Origin: Rhizophlyctis rosea
Taxonomy: Eukaryota; Chytridiomycota; Chytridiomycetes; Rhizophlyctidales; Rhizophlyctidaceae
Reading direction: 5' to 3'
NCBI GenBank assembly: GCA_027596075.1
Contig: JADGJC010000040.1
Coordinates: 124,001 to 188,000, forward strand
DNA length: 64,000 bases
Below, one piece after another: positions 1 through 12,853 of the stretch (position 1 is the first letter of the stretch; each line of letters starts with the position of its first letter). A program made the position numbers and the translations under genes. The notes below the pieces were generated by a model, which made no database searches, was not told the origin of the DNA, and saw only the letters and a program-made list of their open reading frames with translations.

Positions 1-3000
1 AAGACGGGGCGGGGTGTTACGAATTAATAGTAGATACAATGATCCACCTGGCGTGAAAAACGGTATTTGTCACATAAATAGTATTGCACCATCAGTTTGC
101 GAGACTATCTAACAAGTTCATCCTTCATGCACGTCAAGCGAGTGCGCTCCATCTGAACTATCTGACATGTTCAGTAGAAATGATGTATACCAGCATCAAC
201 TCCATTCAATGCGAACTTGGGATCGCATTGCGATTTCTCATCAGTGGTGCTACTTGTGTTTATTCGCTTTTTCGTTGGTCACACCCTGGCGAGCTTGGCA
301 TCAAAGAAGTCACTGAAGTCCACAAGAGCTGACGATTCACAAGGGGCTGACCTGTGCGCCGGTGTGTGTCACACTTGGAGCATCGTGTGGAAATGTGAAA
401 TGAGGGAACCTTTTAGTGAGTACGAGCATGATCACTTCAAACGACGGCGGCGTTGTGGCAGCCCGTCATCACCGGCATCGATCCTGCCGCACAACCACGT
501 TAGGAGGCAAATCAAATCTGGAACGACTCATCCTCCTCTTGAACTGCTTCATAGATTCTTTTTGGCTTCTCGGGTCCGCTTCGTAACAATCTTGCTGGCT
601 CGTAAGTGTCCAATGAGCCATTAATTGCCGCAAAGTTGATTGGGATAGGGAGGATGAAGAGTGAAGAACAAAATGTGGTCGAATCACCATGGGATGAATC
701 GGAGGAAATGTTATGCTTCCAACAGTACTAATATGCCCTGCCGCCTGGATCTTACCACCCGTACATACCAGATTTTCTTGTTTGCGTGCGTCTTACTTTC
801 AGATCATACTGAATGACTGACGACCAACTCATTTCTAGATGCCAAGTGAACTTTTTCAAGTAGGATTGGAGCATTGCGCTTACTTGCGACCGATAACTCT
901 GTTCTCTTTTCCTGCGTCATCTTATTTTGACCTGTCCAAACTTGATTCTGGGGTCCCTTGAACCTCGCTATTCCGTGGCTTGAAAGATTTGCAAAAAGGG
1001 CAGTCAATGGAAACAACCGTCTCATCACCAACCATATTGAGAAGTGCTTTTTTTTTCCTGTTGCAGAAAGAAAGCACATTAACTCCATCATCAGCAAATT
1101 ATGGCTGGCTAAGTGTGCGCTGGAGCCACTGGGGCCGCTCGTTGATTTAAAGCGACTCCATGATGAGTTTTGTATGACACATAGGACACTCCGGCCGACA
1201 GTTTGCAGGACAACCAAAGTAGTAACTCATTGATGAAGCATGCCTGCGATGTAGTCATTCAAGCCACATATGATCATCTGGCTCCCTTTTTGAGGGTTGT
1301 TCTGTTTTTTTCTGCTTGGCCATCTCCAATCATCACCATCGGAATCATCGAATCAATTGCCCTTCTTCTCGATTGCAAATCTGAGCTTCCCAACAGTACT
1401 TGTCTGATTTCTGCCTGGTCCACATGTCATAATCCCCCACTCGACAAATGCCCTTTTCGTTTTTCCGAACATATCCCTCCCCCCTTCCCGATTGTCGGAT
1501 GCGAAGATTCTCATTGGCTGTTCGGTGCGCACTTTGATCGGGACCTGAACTCCTGAGGCTTAGTTGGGAGTCCATAGCACAAGCCATCCGGAGTCATCTT
1601 AGGGGTACTGACAGGGAGCCTTGCATTCAACGCTGTGTGGAAGCTGCTTCAAGAAGCATCGAGCGCAGACGCCAATACATGTACCATGTACGTATTTTGA
1701 GCATAGTTCTGCCATGTCTTTACTGGATATTGCAGATGCAATGCCCAATCATTTCAAGATATCGCTTCAATACTGGTGGTTGTACTTTGTCGCGAGGAAT
1801 GGACTGCGCTGGACGTGACCATGACAGAGACCGCCCGCCCTGCCCGTATCCCGCAATCAGGAAAAAGGAGACGTCGCGAGGGGGACGCATGACGGACATG
1901 ACTCCGGAGCGGACTGAAAGTTGCTCCACCAAAGTCAGCAAGTGATCGCGTCGGACCTCGTTTCCCTACTGCGCTTGGCACTTCTGCACCCGCGCTTTCA
2001 ATACAACATTTCACTGGAGAGCAAACCCAGTCAACCATTCAAGTACTATACGGCCCTTACGAGATCACCAATCGAATCGGATCTGTTGCATATCAACGTC
2101 AGCTGCCTCCCACTCTCAGCACCTATCACAACGTCATCCACGTCTCCAACCTCAAAAGACACCTCAGCAACGATGACGAACTGTTCCCAGATCGTGCACC
2201 TGCCTCCGACCACCTCTAGAATTATGCGGCGCTGCGAGCAGCGTTAAACATCACCGGCACTGCAACAGCACCTTCCGCGCGTGCTGTGTTGTGGCTGCAA
2301 GCACTGCTGCTGGCAGCAATGTTGGAGGGCCCTGTTGCAGTGCCTTAAACAACGCGGTCGGAGGTGCTGCGGCAGGTAGGGCAGCAGCGCTGCCACAGAA
2401 CCAACACTTATTGCAAACAGTTACGACTATTAGACATTCTCTTGAATGGCAGAGCCAAAAATGGCTGCACGCGACGGACTTGGAGGCGGAGATTGGAATC
2501 CGCCTCTCGGCGTGCGAGTAACTCTCAAACCATGACGTCAGTAGCGACCTTGCGAGAAAAAGATATAAGCCCCTCTTGGCTGTGATCACTTTCACGTCTC
2601 CGTCATTTTCGCCGCTCAAACTATGATGGTGGTTGATATTCAGCTGGGCGGTAATGGGCATGGATAGCGAAAGAGTTGTAACAGATCCAAATGCGGCGGC
2701 GTCACTCAAGAATGCCAGGCCACTTTCCAAAGCGTCAATAGATCAACGCTGCTGTCATTCTTTGGTACCGATCGCCTTAGATGACCAGACTCATGGTGTG
2801 TGCAAGTCATGGACACAAATATCGATCCGTATATCTCAGCGGTCGTAGTCTGAAGCATCACAATCAAACATGTCTACAGAAAGCATTGCACCTTTCGGCC
2901 AGTTTCAACTCAATCGGTGCTCCCTGCAACAAATGTATGCCCTTAAGATTTTGAGCAGAGGAATCTCCACAGAAATTGGGCTATGTACATATAGTCAAAT

Positions 3001-6000
3001 GAGGAATCTGATTTAAGATTACTCTATCTCACCCTTTTCTGTCCAGAGAATCGGATTGGTCATATAACATTATCGGTCCACCCGCAGGCAAGGATAACCA
3101 GCACCCCGTAAGATAGAGATAATACCGGCACCCTAACAATGACGTTGCATTCTGAGGATGCCCACTTCGTACACACGCCAATCTACATACGATGCAAGTG
3201 AGATGTATGGCTTGGTAGGATGGTATTCCTTTTGCTGGTGGAACTTCGCTATGTAATAACCATTTGGGCGATCAAAAGCCTCATGTTGACGTGCCGGAAT
3301 CAGAAAGTATGGCTGCAATGACTGGGGACCAGCACTTTTCATCCTGCAATCCAAACATCTTGTCATTGAGCGGACCGAGCCCCAACTTACTGCGGGTCGT
3401 GGTGCACATCGTGGGTGCTATGCATGGCAGTATCCATGATGTCGGCGTTCTCCATGAGCATAAATTAACCAAGCCTTCGTGATCCTTTTTTGAAAAGTGC
3501 TCATAGCTTAAGGACGGGCATAAACGATGCCAGCCATTCGTAGGTATTCGTAAGTGATTCATCAGACGCATTGATGTTCATTTGCGCAGTTAGGACCGAT
3601 GGCGGCAATGGATGGCTAATATGGTCGTGAAACCTAGACCTTTCGAACGGCGCTCGAACAAGCCAAAAGAATGCGGCAAGCGCCCAGATTGACCGTGCGG
3701 AACGGATTGGGACGTACTACGCCAAGGTCAACACCACTTGAGACTGGCCTCGCACCCTTCGGGTTTCCCATCAGCTTTGCAAACAGGAAATCTCAAAAGT
3801 GTGTTCGCATACGCTACAAAAACAAAACCCCGCATTTTCCGGCGCATCACCTGCCCGCGGGTTGAGTCTTGCTCGATGTCCCTTGTTTCCTTTGCGTAGG
3901 CTAAGGATATATCCTTTCAGATAACGAGTGTCACGGCTTAATCATGCACAATTGACAACAGTGTCCACGTGTTCTAGGAAGAGCACCAAACACGTCATTC
4001 AATGGAATTTCAGTGTGGATATGGCATCGCTAAACGCTTTCTTCCAGCATGCTGGGTTCGACGAACGCATCATTTTTTGTATGATGTGGGATCATGCTTG
4101 ACGGTCGATGTTGAACATCCACGCTGTGGAGTTTGTTGAGGCGGTCTTAGTTTGGAACATCAACATCCCTTTCATCATCAGCCAGGATTCGTGCTATGCG
4201 AGTGATGTTACCGTCAAAAGACTGGCGACGCACGTCCGCATTTTGTGCCGCCTTGTCTCCTTTTCCTTGCCTTCCCGCGATCACACATTTTCCCAATTGA
4301 CCCAGTCTCCACGACTCCAATACGATTTCATGACCCATATTCTTCCCTGGAGTGTCCTCGACTTCATTCGACATGTCACGGTTACAATCTCCGAGAGAGT
4401 CTCCGGTACATTTTTCGTCATTTCATCGCATGGCATCGCATCATAACGAAGTCATTGGCCAACCACAAAGGTTGAGCTCCTTATCGCATGCCGAATTGAC
4501 GCTCGCTGCTCGTGCGGTGATGGAAGGTCATGTCAATATCTTGGTTCCTCGTACCTTATCCAATCATTTCCAATCACAGAACGTACAAAAATGGACTACG
4601 GAGACGGCCTTGAGGCAGCAACGCTCGAATCCAATGCTCAATGGAGATACATCACATACAAATGACACCCTGGTATCCTGTGTAATAACGAACTGTCATA
4701 GAATCCTGGCCCTCGCACATACCTAGTATGCTCGATAACGATTTGGGAGCTGAAAAAGAGCAGTGAGACAAGAGTAAGAAGTTTCGAAAATGTTTGGTTG
4801 GAGTTAAAGTGCCTTCCGTGGTAGACGGGCTTCCGCAAGGTTTCGTACCTTCTTTACATCAGTCCCCATTGAGAAGGCGCAAAACGACCGAGCGTTCCTG
4901 AGCATGGAAATGTCTTCATGCGACTACATCAAGTGTCACCATGACGACACCTCAAAATCTGAGCAATGCGGCATCAACATGGTAAGGCGCCCCGAATGAG
5001 CAATTCTACTTCTCTTTCGTTCTTGGTAACAGGATGGGCCTTTGAAAGACAACATCCGCATAAACTATGACTCAATGACCGCAATTATCACATCCACACC
5101 GTCGAAATCATCAAGATTCTATGGGTGTGAGAGGCAGGTGCAGTTTGGCGGTCCATCCGTTAGTCTGGCCATACCCCGCAGCTCACCGCAGTCCATTCGC
5201 AGCCCGCAGTCTTTAAACCACCATGAAACTAGGAAAAAGAAGACACCATGAGTTACCAATTGACTTTACGAAGCGTACTATGCTGCATCAAAGTCATCAA
5301 GGTCAGCATTCACTGCACTTGCCCAAAAGCGCTTCTCACTCCTGCAATGTGAGCCATTGGAACAATTTGCACACATATGAGCGTACGGCCAAAAAAAGCA
5401 AGCAAACTACGCATAGATCGCATCAACCAGGTGGAGATTCTTGCGGAAGTGTTTGTCCTCTTTACCGATCTTGACGATAATCTCTTTCAATGGCGGATGT
5501 CATGATTCTAGCACCCTGGCTTCGGGAAGGGACCGCAAAAGATGTTGGCGCCACCATGTTTGAAAATTAGAAAGTTTGGGCAACTTGCAAATGAAATCTT
5601 TAGGCTTGAAAGCTCTTCGCCATCATACTTCACGCTCTCGTAAGCGCGATTTATCTGTATGACACTGTTCCCACTGTGCTGCAGCGTGTGGAACTTCTGT
5701 CAATGGTGATGGTCCAAAGATGCAAAAGCTATCTTGCATCTGCCGTATCTTCCAATTGATGAAATATCAGAAAAGGCATAAAGCGAAAGTTGAGCGTATG
5801 AACTAAGCGGACATTGCCTAAAGTCATGTACGTTCATCTAAGGCGCCCGACACTACAGGCTCTGCGAACCCCAGCAGAATCATACAGGTCGTCATAGCTG
5901 AGCACCTTCATCATGTCAGCTTCATCCGTCGGGCGATCAACCGAAATGAATCAAATTTCAGTGGGTAATCAATAAATCACGTATATTTTCATTTTTTGCT

Positions 6001-6280
6001 TCCATCTCTTTCCATGACGGATAACCGAGCCTATGACGTGTGCAGATGTAGCATGACAGAGGTACGATGTTCATATCTCAGCAATCGCATGAAAAGCATA
6101 CCGAGCTCCACAAAGATCATCGCACCAACGCAGGACTTATTTATGCGCTGGCAGCTTGCGTATGCCTTATATCCATCAAGCGTTGTCTACAAAAATTCCG
6201 AAATATCTAGCCACTTCCACATCAACAAGTGGTAGATCTATTCTATATGGATCCTCTAAACCCTCTTCCTCCCCTCAGCA
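1..6280. other. Gene-poor region, no supportable gene
   Basis: About 6.3 kb in which open frames stay short (mostly under 140 codons), many begin only at non-ATG codons, and none shows a recognisable domain or a convincing chain of spliced exons. A small alanine-rich plus-strand frame near 2291-2521 and a minus-strand frame at 1345-1587 look mildly protein-like, but neither has splice partners I can defend. No transposon ends, tRNA or rRNA were recognised. Confidence 0.6.
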
Positions 6281-7618
6281 TCACAGCAGGTGATATTGAT
6301 ATGCAATCCCTCCGGACAGACACCCAAGGATGACCAGCATCTCATTGAGTCTAGATGGTCCCGTTACTCTCATTGTAGCGTCGCTTTTTGAAGGTGCGGT
6401 TGTGGGTGAGGGGTTGCTGCCGCTACTGGATAAGGTCGATGGTGACGTTGTGGGTGATGTCGTAGGTGAGCTGGGCATGGTACCACTTCCATTAGGAGGA
6501 AGAGAGGTATTTTGGTTGGGGTTGTCTCCACTACCGTTGCTGATTGGAAGACCAGTATTTGGAGCGGTGGAGCCGCTTGCGAATGGAATTGAGCTATCCG
6601 CTTGAGCAGGGTGGGTGACGGTCGTCGAAGTTGGGTTCGCGCTTCCCACTGTTGATTCCACGGTGGCCAGAGTCGGCGTCATTAAGGGCGCAAATCCATG
6701 ACCAATGGATTCGATTCCTTTCGACATATCCTCCGGACTACTCGTCGTCGTCGGTGCCAAGGAGGTCTGCGGCGTCAGACTATCTTGAGTCGTGGTCGGT
6801 ACCGCCCCACCGCCACTATCAGACGACGGCACCGTCGTCGACACCCCACTCCCAGGCGCGGTCCCCGTCGGCTGCGGATCAAATATCCCCTCCCCACCAC
6901 CCAAAACCTGCGGCATCAACGCATTAAACGAAATCCCCGTATCACAATGCAACTCCTGCACAACCCGCCCACCAACTCCATCCATCCTCCTACAATCCAC
7001 ATTCGTCACCCACTGCCACGGCTGCCTATAATCATCTCCAAGCCCCATACACCGCTTCCCACCCGGCCCCGTCGGCTCCCCCGCCGGATCATCAATCACC
7101 GAAGAAAAGAGCACCTCATAACACGCACATGGAAATCCCCTATCGCTATCCCGTGGCGTCATCTCCCACTTATCCTGAACCCAGGGTGGAGCTTCAGAAG
7201 GCCACACAACCCTCTGATCCGCAATATCGCCCAACCCAGCTTTATGTAAATCAGCATTATACACACCAAACACAGCACCGGAGCCAAACCACGTGTAATA
7301 ACTCGTGTTGAAATATGACTGGTCGGTGTATTTCACCACGGCGGGGTCGGTGGATGGGATTGGGATCTTGTTGCAGAGGGTGCAGCCTATGGGGTTGATG
7401 TAGAATAGCCAGGTTGGGGTGGTGTTGTCGTGGCAGAGGGTGTTGTTTGTGCCGAGGGGGTTGGAGGTGTTGTAGATCCAGGCGTAGTCTGTCCAGGGGG
7501 GTGAAGCGGGGAGAGTGTCGTTTGGGTGGGTGAGGAGTTGGGTGTGGTGAGTTGGGAAGAAGGCGGTGGTGAGGAGAAGGGAAAGGTAGGACCGGTAGGA
7601 ATGGTAGGGGTACCACAT
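6281..7618 (-). CDS. Secreted Ser/Thr/Pro-rich surface protein, GPI- or membrane-anchored (hypothetical)
   Basis: Single uninterrupted frame of 445 residues starting at an ATG. Residues 1 to about 27 form a hydrophobic, signal-peptide-like start. Residues 30-240 look like a globular extracellular domain with several N-glycosylation sequons and Cys residues (CTLC, CAC, CMG, CRR, CDT), suggesting disulphides. From about residue 245 to 410 the chain is a Ser/Thr/Pro/Gly stalk typical of O-glycosylated fungal wall proteins. The last 20 residues are hydrophobic (around MLVILGCLSGG), compatible with a GPI signal or a transmembrane anchor. I do not recognise the N-terminal domain family. It is transcribed divergently from uL3m, with 933 bp between the starts. 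The opposite-strand frames at 6698-7249 and 6631-6927 are low-complexity shadows. Existence of the gene is likely; function is unknown. Confidence 0.75.
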   Translation of the reverse strand: MWYPYHSYRSYLSLLLTTAFFPTHHTQLLTHPNDTLPASPPWTDYAWIYNTSNPLGTNNTLCHDNTTPTWLFYINPIGCTLCNKIPIPSTDPAVVKYTDQSYFNTSYYTWFGSGAVFGVYNADLHKAGLGDIADQRVVWPSEAPPWVQDKWEMTPRDSDRGFPCACYEVLFSSVIDDPAGEPTGPGGKRCMGLGDDYRQPWQWVTNVDCRRMDGVGGRVVQELHCDTGISFNALMPQVLGGGEGIFDPQPTGTAPGSGVSTTVPSSDSGGGAVPTTTQDSLTPQTSLAPTTTSSPEDMSKGIESIGHGFAPLMTPTLATVESTVGSANPTSTTVTHPAQADSSIPFASGSTAPNTGLPISNGSGDNPNQNTSLPPNGSGTMPSSPTTSPTTSPSTLSSSGSNPSPTTAPSKSDATMRVTGPSRLNEMLVILGCLSGGIAYQYHLL

Positions 7619-8551
7619 TGTGGATTAGGTATTGGAACTTTTTCAATATCCCTAAGTACCTAAATGATCCCTTCAATCTATTGATCGACGGGCGGTGTTG
7701 GGCGAGGTTGCTTCGGTTGTACAAGTTTTCGGTATTGTTGAGAGTTGAAGGGCTTCGAAGCAAAAAACAACGCAAGGACCACAATCAATGACAGTACGAT
7801 AGAAATGTTTGGAAACCGATCTTCTCAGTCAGACTTCCACCCCAACTTCGTCGAAATATACACGATTCTATTATCCACTGTTCTTTGAAGAAATAGAACA
7901 TCGACTGTGGAAGGTCGCATCTTCGGCAAATGGAGTGACCAATCATATTGCTCTGGTTGCACAGCAAGTGGGGGTGATACGAGATGGTCGGACGGCTGTA
8001 CAATGCGAACTTGTCCAAGCCACCATACCGTCGAGTGCGATGGAAGGAGCGCAACTTCAAGTTTTGCAGCAGGTGCTGTTACTCTTTCTCAAACGATCCC
8101 CGTTCACCCACTGGTTAGTGTGGTCCCATAATCAAGGTTCCTATTTCGCTGGAGCAATGCCAGCAGGGCCGTCAGCTGAAAGAGCTGAAAGAGCATATGC
8201 ACCATGGGAATCCGATTATTATGTGGCAATGCATCCGTGATATACTTCCAAACATCTGATTTGCTCCGTCAAAGCTTCTATTCAAGTATGATGGTCACCG
8301 CATACCATAGCCAAGCGGTCTGAACGTCTAACGTCGTTGGATCAAGTGGACTGACTGGACCCTAGTGAGGACCCTCGCGAAAAAGAAGGGAGACCCGGTC
8401 ACGTGGCTGCCACGCCAAACTCAGCCACACGCCATCAGCCACGCGGTGAACTCAAAACCTTGCTTGCCAACTTTGATGATATTTTCCCACACCCATTTCC
8501 TACATTGCCGCGATCGATCTACCGTAAATTCAACTGGGTGGAAGACGTACA
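7619..8551. promoter_or_regulatory. Divergent intergenic region between the secreted protein and uL3m
   Basis: Carries both promoters. A plus-strand open stretch at 7809-8240 reads for 143 codons but begins at TTG; its first in-frame ATG is far inside, so I treat it as a decayed or chance frame. A perfect CACGTG E-box lies 152 bp upstream of the uL3m start and is listed separately. Confidence 0.5.
8400..8405. promoter_or_regulatory. E-box CACGTG upstream of uL3m
   Basis: GTCACGTGGC occurs at 8398-8407, about 150 bp before the uL3m ATG. Cbf1-type bHLH factors bind GTCACGTG in fungi, and this class of site is associated with ribosomal and mitochondrial genes in several of them. Its use here is inference from position and motif only. 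Confidence 0.35.
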
Positions 8552-10096
8552 ATGCCACCAATAGCTCCCTGCCGAGCACTGTGTGGGAGAATACCCCTGT
8601 CACAACAGTCCATACTTCGCACCCAACTTCCTCACCAATTACACCCACTACCCTCAATTCTCACACGAACCTTCACATCCACCTCCGCACTATCAGCCCG
8701 CATCCTCGTCTCCTCCAAACGACGACCACCCCCTTCAATCGCACTCCACAACGAAGCTGAACAACGTTTTGAGGAACTATATAGTACGGAAACCCGCCCC
8801 GGTGTCTGTACTTTGAAGAAAGCGCCTGTTCAGACACCCGAATTTAGAAATCCGGACGGAACTCTGAAAAATTGGAAATACAAGTATGGGTATACGCAAA
8901 GATGTGGTGTCATTGCCCTGAAGAGAGGAACCGCCTATACCTGGGATGAGTGGGGTGTCATTACCCAATGTACTGTGTTGCAGGTCAGTAGGTGCATTTT
9001 GGGGACGGGGTTTGGGAGGTGGTTAAGCGAAGCGTGGTGGTGAGCGTCAGCGAACGAAATGGACGTGAGCGATGCATCATGAACGGATATGGGTTGAGAT
9101 GAGTTGCGGGGGTTGGTTTGGTGAGGAAGCGAACCGTGATGGTTGGGTGTGGTAGTGAGCTTTCGCGAACGAGAATGGAGCGCCAGCGCGACGTGAGCGA
9201 GTTATCGCGATGAATCGCTCACGAATCGCCAGCGCACATTCTCTCTAACGTAAATGCATACGCATCATACATATTCACACCAAACTATCCAACAGATCCT
9301 AGACAACCAAGTAGTCCGCACACGCTGGAACAAAAACAACGGCAAATTCATGGTCGAAGTCGGAGCCGTCAACGCCAAATCCGTCCACAGATTCCCCAAA
9401 GCCAAAATCTTTCACTACCGTCGATGGGGGTTACCACCTAAACGCAAATCCATGGAATTCGTCGTATCACACGACGCTGTGCTTGAGAGCGGGACGAAAT
9501 TGACAGCAAGACATTTTGTTCCGGGGCAATATGTCGATGCGCAGGGTCTTACCATTGGAAAGGGTTTTGCGGGTGCGATGAAGCGGTGGGGGTTCAAGGG
9601 TCAACCGGCGTCGCATGGTCATTCGAAGAGTCATAGGAGTTTGGGTAGTACGGGTAACATCGTGAGTATCAAGACCTCCATCCACCTTCGATTATTGCTA
9701 TCATCAATCATAAACTCACCAATCAACTAAAAACAGGGCGACGCAAAAACCATAAAAGGCAAAAAAATGCACGGCAGAATGGGTGGCAAAAACTCCACCG
9801 TCCAATCAAACCGAATCATCAAAATCGACTACGAATATAATCTTCTCTACATGAAGGGACAATGTCCTGGGCACGATGACGCCTACATCCGCGTAACTGA
9901 TGCCATCAAGAAGGGATGGCATAAACAGACGTTCCCGGATGTTGAGCGGGTGCCGATGCCAACGTGGATTGAGGAGAGGGATGATGTTGGGGGACGGAAT
10001 GTTGCGGGACGGGAGGTTTATGTTGAGGGGTATCAGGAGGGGAAGATGGATCCGTTGAGTAGGCCGAGGAGGGAGTTGATGAGTGCTGGGGCTTGA
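8552..10096 (+). CDS. Mitochondrial large-subunit ribosomal protein uL3m (MRPL3 / yeast Mrpl9 family)
   Basis: Three exons: 8552-8983, 9296-9661 and 9737-10096; both introns are phase 0 (312 and 75 bp); 385 residues. The first 50 or so residues are rich in Arg/Ser/Thr/Leu and poor in acids, as expected of a mitochondrial presequence, with a plausible cleavage zone around [12 protein letters not shown]. The uL3 core follows: a [12 protein letters not shown] strand crosses the first junction, and the family signature lies at about residues 217-284 ([37 protein letters not shown], then [11 protein letters not shown] across the second junction). uL3 proteins bind 23S-type rRNA and help build the peptidyl-transferase region of the mitoribosome. 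Junctions were chosen from GTCAGT and GTGAGT donors, CAG acceptors and uninterrupted family similarity. Intron 1 carries a hairpin, described separately. Confidence 0.93.
9192..9223 (+). repeat. Perfect inverted repeat inside uL3m intron 1
   Basis: CGTGAGCGA at 9192-9200 pairs exactly with TCGCTCACG at 9215-9223, separated by 14 nt. The surrounding intron repeats GTGAGCG and CGCCAGCG several times. In the pre-mRNA this gives a stable 9-bp hairpin about 72 nt upstream of the 3' splice site. Confidence 0.75.
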
Positions 10097-10169
10097 GGGG
10101 TGTGGAGGGGAGGCGGTTTGGGGTGGGGGTGGGGAGATGTGTGTGGAGGAGGTGGGGCGAATGTAATGT

Positions 10170-10950
10170 ATAATGTAGAATATATTTAGATACTTTATTG
10201 TTCATGGTCGGAACGAGAACTTTGATTGTTTACATTTATCTGTTTACAGGTTATGTTTTCCTATGAATGTCACTATGTCCCGAGTCAGAATGAACTCACT
10301 CCAGAATCATTTGTTGGCCAGCCAATCATACCCACACCATTTTCTTTACCATCATCCCTCACCCCAAAATGTGTCTCGCCTTTAATCCTTTGGAAGTCAT
10401 GTTCAGCCCGACCGATTGCTAGGGTTAACTCTGCTGTCGACGATTGCAAGAATGTCTTCTCTCCTTTTCGGCCTCGCGATTGGCGGGTCGTCGCGTTGAT
10501 CCAATAGGGTATCTCACGCTTGTAAGCAAGTGATTTCGGATGGGGGAGCCTGGTGCTGAACCAAACCGCTTCATTACAGAACTGGAAATCCGAACTCTTT
10601 TTGGTTCATGCTTCAGACGGAAAGCATGGGTTCTGAGGAACGATGGCCATGTCTTTGATTGTAATGCATGAATCATAATTGTCTATACGTCCAGCACGAT
10701 GGCAATCCTACGTGATTCCTACCAGTGGTTCGTGCGCACGAGGCGGTCACGAGGTGTTGGTAAGCTTATTCGTCTCCGTTTTCCCCCATTGCTCTTCCTT
10801 GACTCAAATCTTGGAAGAAATGGCAACATTCCGTCAAGGCAATGGAAAAGAGATAGCCATGTCGAGAGCGGAATTAAATCGGACAACAACGATGCCCGGA
10901 GCACGCTTTGATTGAGCTCTACCGAGCTTTGCGAGAATTGCAGAATCAGT
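10170..10950 (+). repeat. Diverged tandem repeat unit R1 (starts in the uL3m 3' flank)
   Basis: Begins just after uL3m with TAGATACTTTATTGTTC and a GTTTACATTTATCTGTTTAC block at about 10190-10250. It continues through CCAGTGGTTCGTGCGCACG (10721), a CGTTTTCCCCCATTGCTCTT block (near 10776) and a GATGCCCGGAG block (near 10890). The same blocks recur in the same order in R2, and partly in R3. No intact reading frame was recognised; it looks like an old duplication of non-coding or decayed coding sequence. Confidence 0.6.
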
Positions 10951-11139
10951 GCAATCACGTGGGATGACCGAGGAAATAGTACCGAGCATGAGCTCCTCTG
11001 CTGATATGATGGAATTGTCACGGAGGTGACGTGTCACCTTGCCATCTCAAGTCAGATTCACACAGTCACAGCTTGAGTGGATCCCTGGTGGGTAATGTCC
11101 TCTTTTTCCGCAATGTCAAGTATCTTTTGCAGGATGTGA

Positions 11140-11850
11140 TGTATATGTGGAATATATACAGATACTTTATTGTTCCTTGTCGAAATGACGATGCTGTTTG
11201 TTTACATTTGTTTGTTTACGGTTTTTGTCCTATTCAGAAGGGTCATGGCCTGAGCAGGAGATAAACACTTCCTCAGCCCTTTGAACCATGTGACAGCTGT
11301 TGAAACCCGATCAATTGGCAGAATGGACTGTGTTGTCATCGGATGTGTCGGTGTTTTGCTTTCTTATTTTCGGTCTCGCTGCTGACCGTTGATACCTGAT
11401 CAATCTCACAGAGTATGTACTTACACATGTGACAGCAAGAGGATGATTGTGATCACGATGGAGGGGCTTGGCGCTTATCCTAATGGTTCAAGTCTTGAAT
11501 GACTGACGTTTTATGTCCCACGGAAGCTATGATTGCAAATAATGAAACACTGACATCACGTCCGTGTTGATTTGCACTTCCGTATGAGTTCTACCAGTCG
11601 TCTGTTCGCACAAGGCAGTCGCGGAATCATGCGCCGTCAGCTCGGTTAACTTTCGTTTTTCCCCCGATTGCACTTCCTGCACACATCTAGGCAATCTTCC
11701 CTTCCATGTAATGGAAAAAGGGAGGGTAGTATATAAGGTGCAGGGTGAATCGGAGCAGACAGATGCCTAAACCAAGTTGTTGATGGACGTCGCTGACTAG
11801 TTGCGCGAAAACGGCGCATGCGACGGGAAACATGATGTTAGGGACAATAC
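11140..11850 (+). repeat. Diverged tandem repeat unit R2
   Basis: Repeats the R1 blocks in order: AGATACTTTATTGTTCC at about 11160, GTTTACATTTGTTTGTTTAC at about 11199, CCAGTCGTCTGTTCGCACAA at 11594, CGTTTTTCCCCCGATTGCAC at about 11652, and a GATGCC block near 11763. The offset from R1 is roughly 870-970 bp. A second copy of the uL3m 3' flank lies about 1.1 kb from the gene without a second coding region. Confidence 0.6.
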
Positions 11851-12610
11851 AATCAGACCGAAGCTATGATTCTCACGTCCACCAGCCGGATAGACTTGAT
11901 GCCGCAACACAGGTGCCGGCATGTGCTGGTGGCAGAAAGATTTATACAACATCCTTCACACTTTATTAGTTATGATAGACCAAGGTCAGGCCATCTGTGG
12001 ACGGCAACATTACGTGTCTTCACCACCTTCCGTTTACTGCATGGCAATGCATTGCAACGCCTCAGCTATCTTGTACCGCAAGATGATAAGCTCTTCCTCA
12101 GATAGTATCAACTCTTCTTTTTATCTATGCCAAACTCTGCGACAATATTCATATCTTTCTCACATCCTTCATGCACGTATCCGGCACATACAAATGTGAG
12201 TTTCCACTTGACCCCTTTGTCGCGGAATTGACACCCCCAATGGGGGGTTCATCCTTCACGCACAAAGATGCTGTTCCTTTTTGTCCGTACTTCGCTGTTA
12301 TCAACTTGCAGCTTCCATAGTTATCTGCGGACCGTCCTGGTGGCAAGATAATTCCTTCCTAACAGCGCGGGTACTAGTGCCAATTTAGGCCTTCCTACTC
12401 TGTCGGAGTTGAAGTGCTTGCTTTTTCGTTCAAGCTTCCGGGGAGCGGGCTCGATTATTCATAGGCCATCATCCAGCATAACGATAAATCGGACATTATG
12501 ATCAATGTTGGTGATTTTGACACTCTTCCACTTGTAAGGGCGTTCATGATCTTCACACCTGCTTGAGAAACGCTTGGTCTGCTTCGTTTTTTGGCTTGAT
12601 CATTGTCTGC

Positions 12611-12853
12611 TCAATTGCAAATATGTTGTACATACTTGTCCAACATGTTGAAAGTCTTGTTCAACATGATAAAAAGTACCATTCGGTTCGAGTCAGGTGA
12701 GACGGAACCGTGCGCCTTGACTTCAGAGATGCGGTATACTGGAAGTCCGTGAACGCTGTCTACCGCGACAATGTTGTGCAGCAATGCCCATTTGAGGTCA
12801 CCACGGCTCCGATTGCGTACATTTATGTATTTACGGTTTTCGTTCACATTCAA
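12611..12853 (-). pseudogene. Decayed coding fragment, paralogous to 14111-14410
   Basis: This minus-strand frame and the one at 14111-14410 align at protein level: VHGLPVYRI, then an acidic/Ser segment, then FIMLNKTFNML here, against VHDLPAYGI and LSLMLNETEGIV there. The fragment starts at a non-ATG codon or within repeat sequence and has no recognisable partner exons, so I call it a relic. No family recognised. Confidence 0.35.

Noticed and set aside
4108..4446. 112-codon plus-strand frame
   Set aside because: No domain, overlaps open frames of similar quality, and no promoter or splice evidence.
6631..7249. Plus-strand Pro/Arg-rich frames of up to 183 codons
   Set aside because: Antisense to the secreted-protein gene, low complexity, no domain.
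8308..8360. tRNA-like sequence (AGCCAAGCGGTCTGAACG)
   Set aside because: The D-arm-like piece has no matching anticodon arm, T-loop or acceptor stem.
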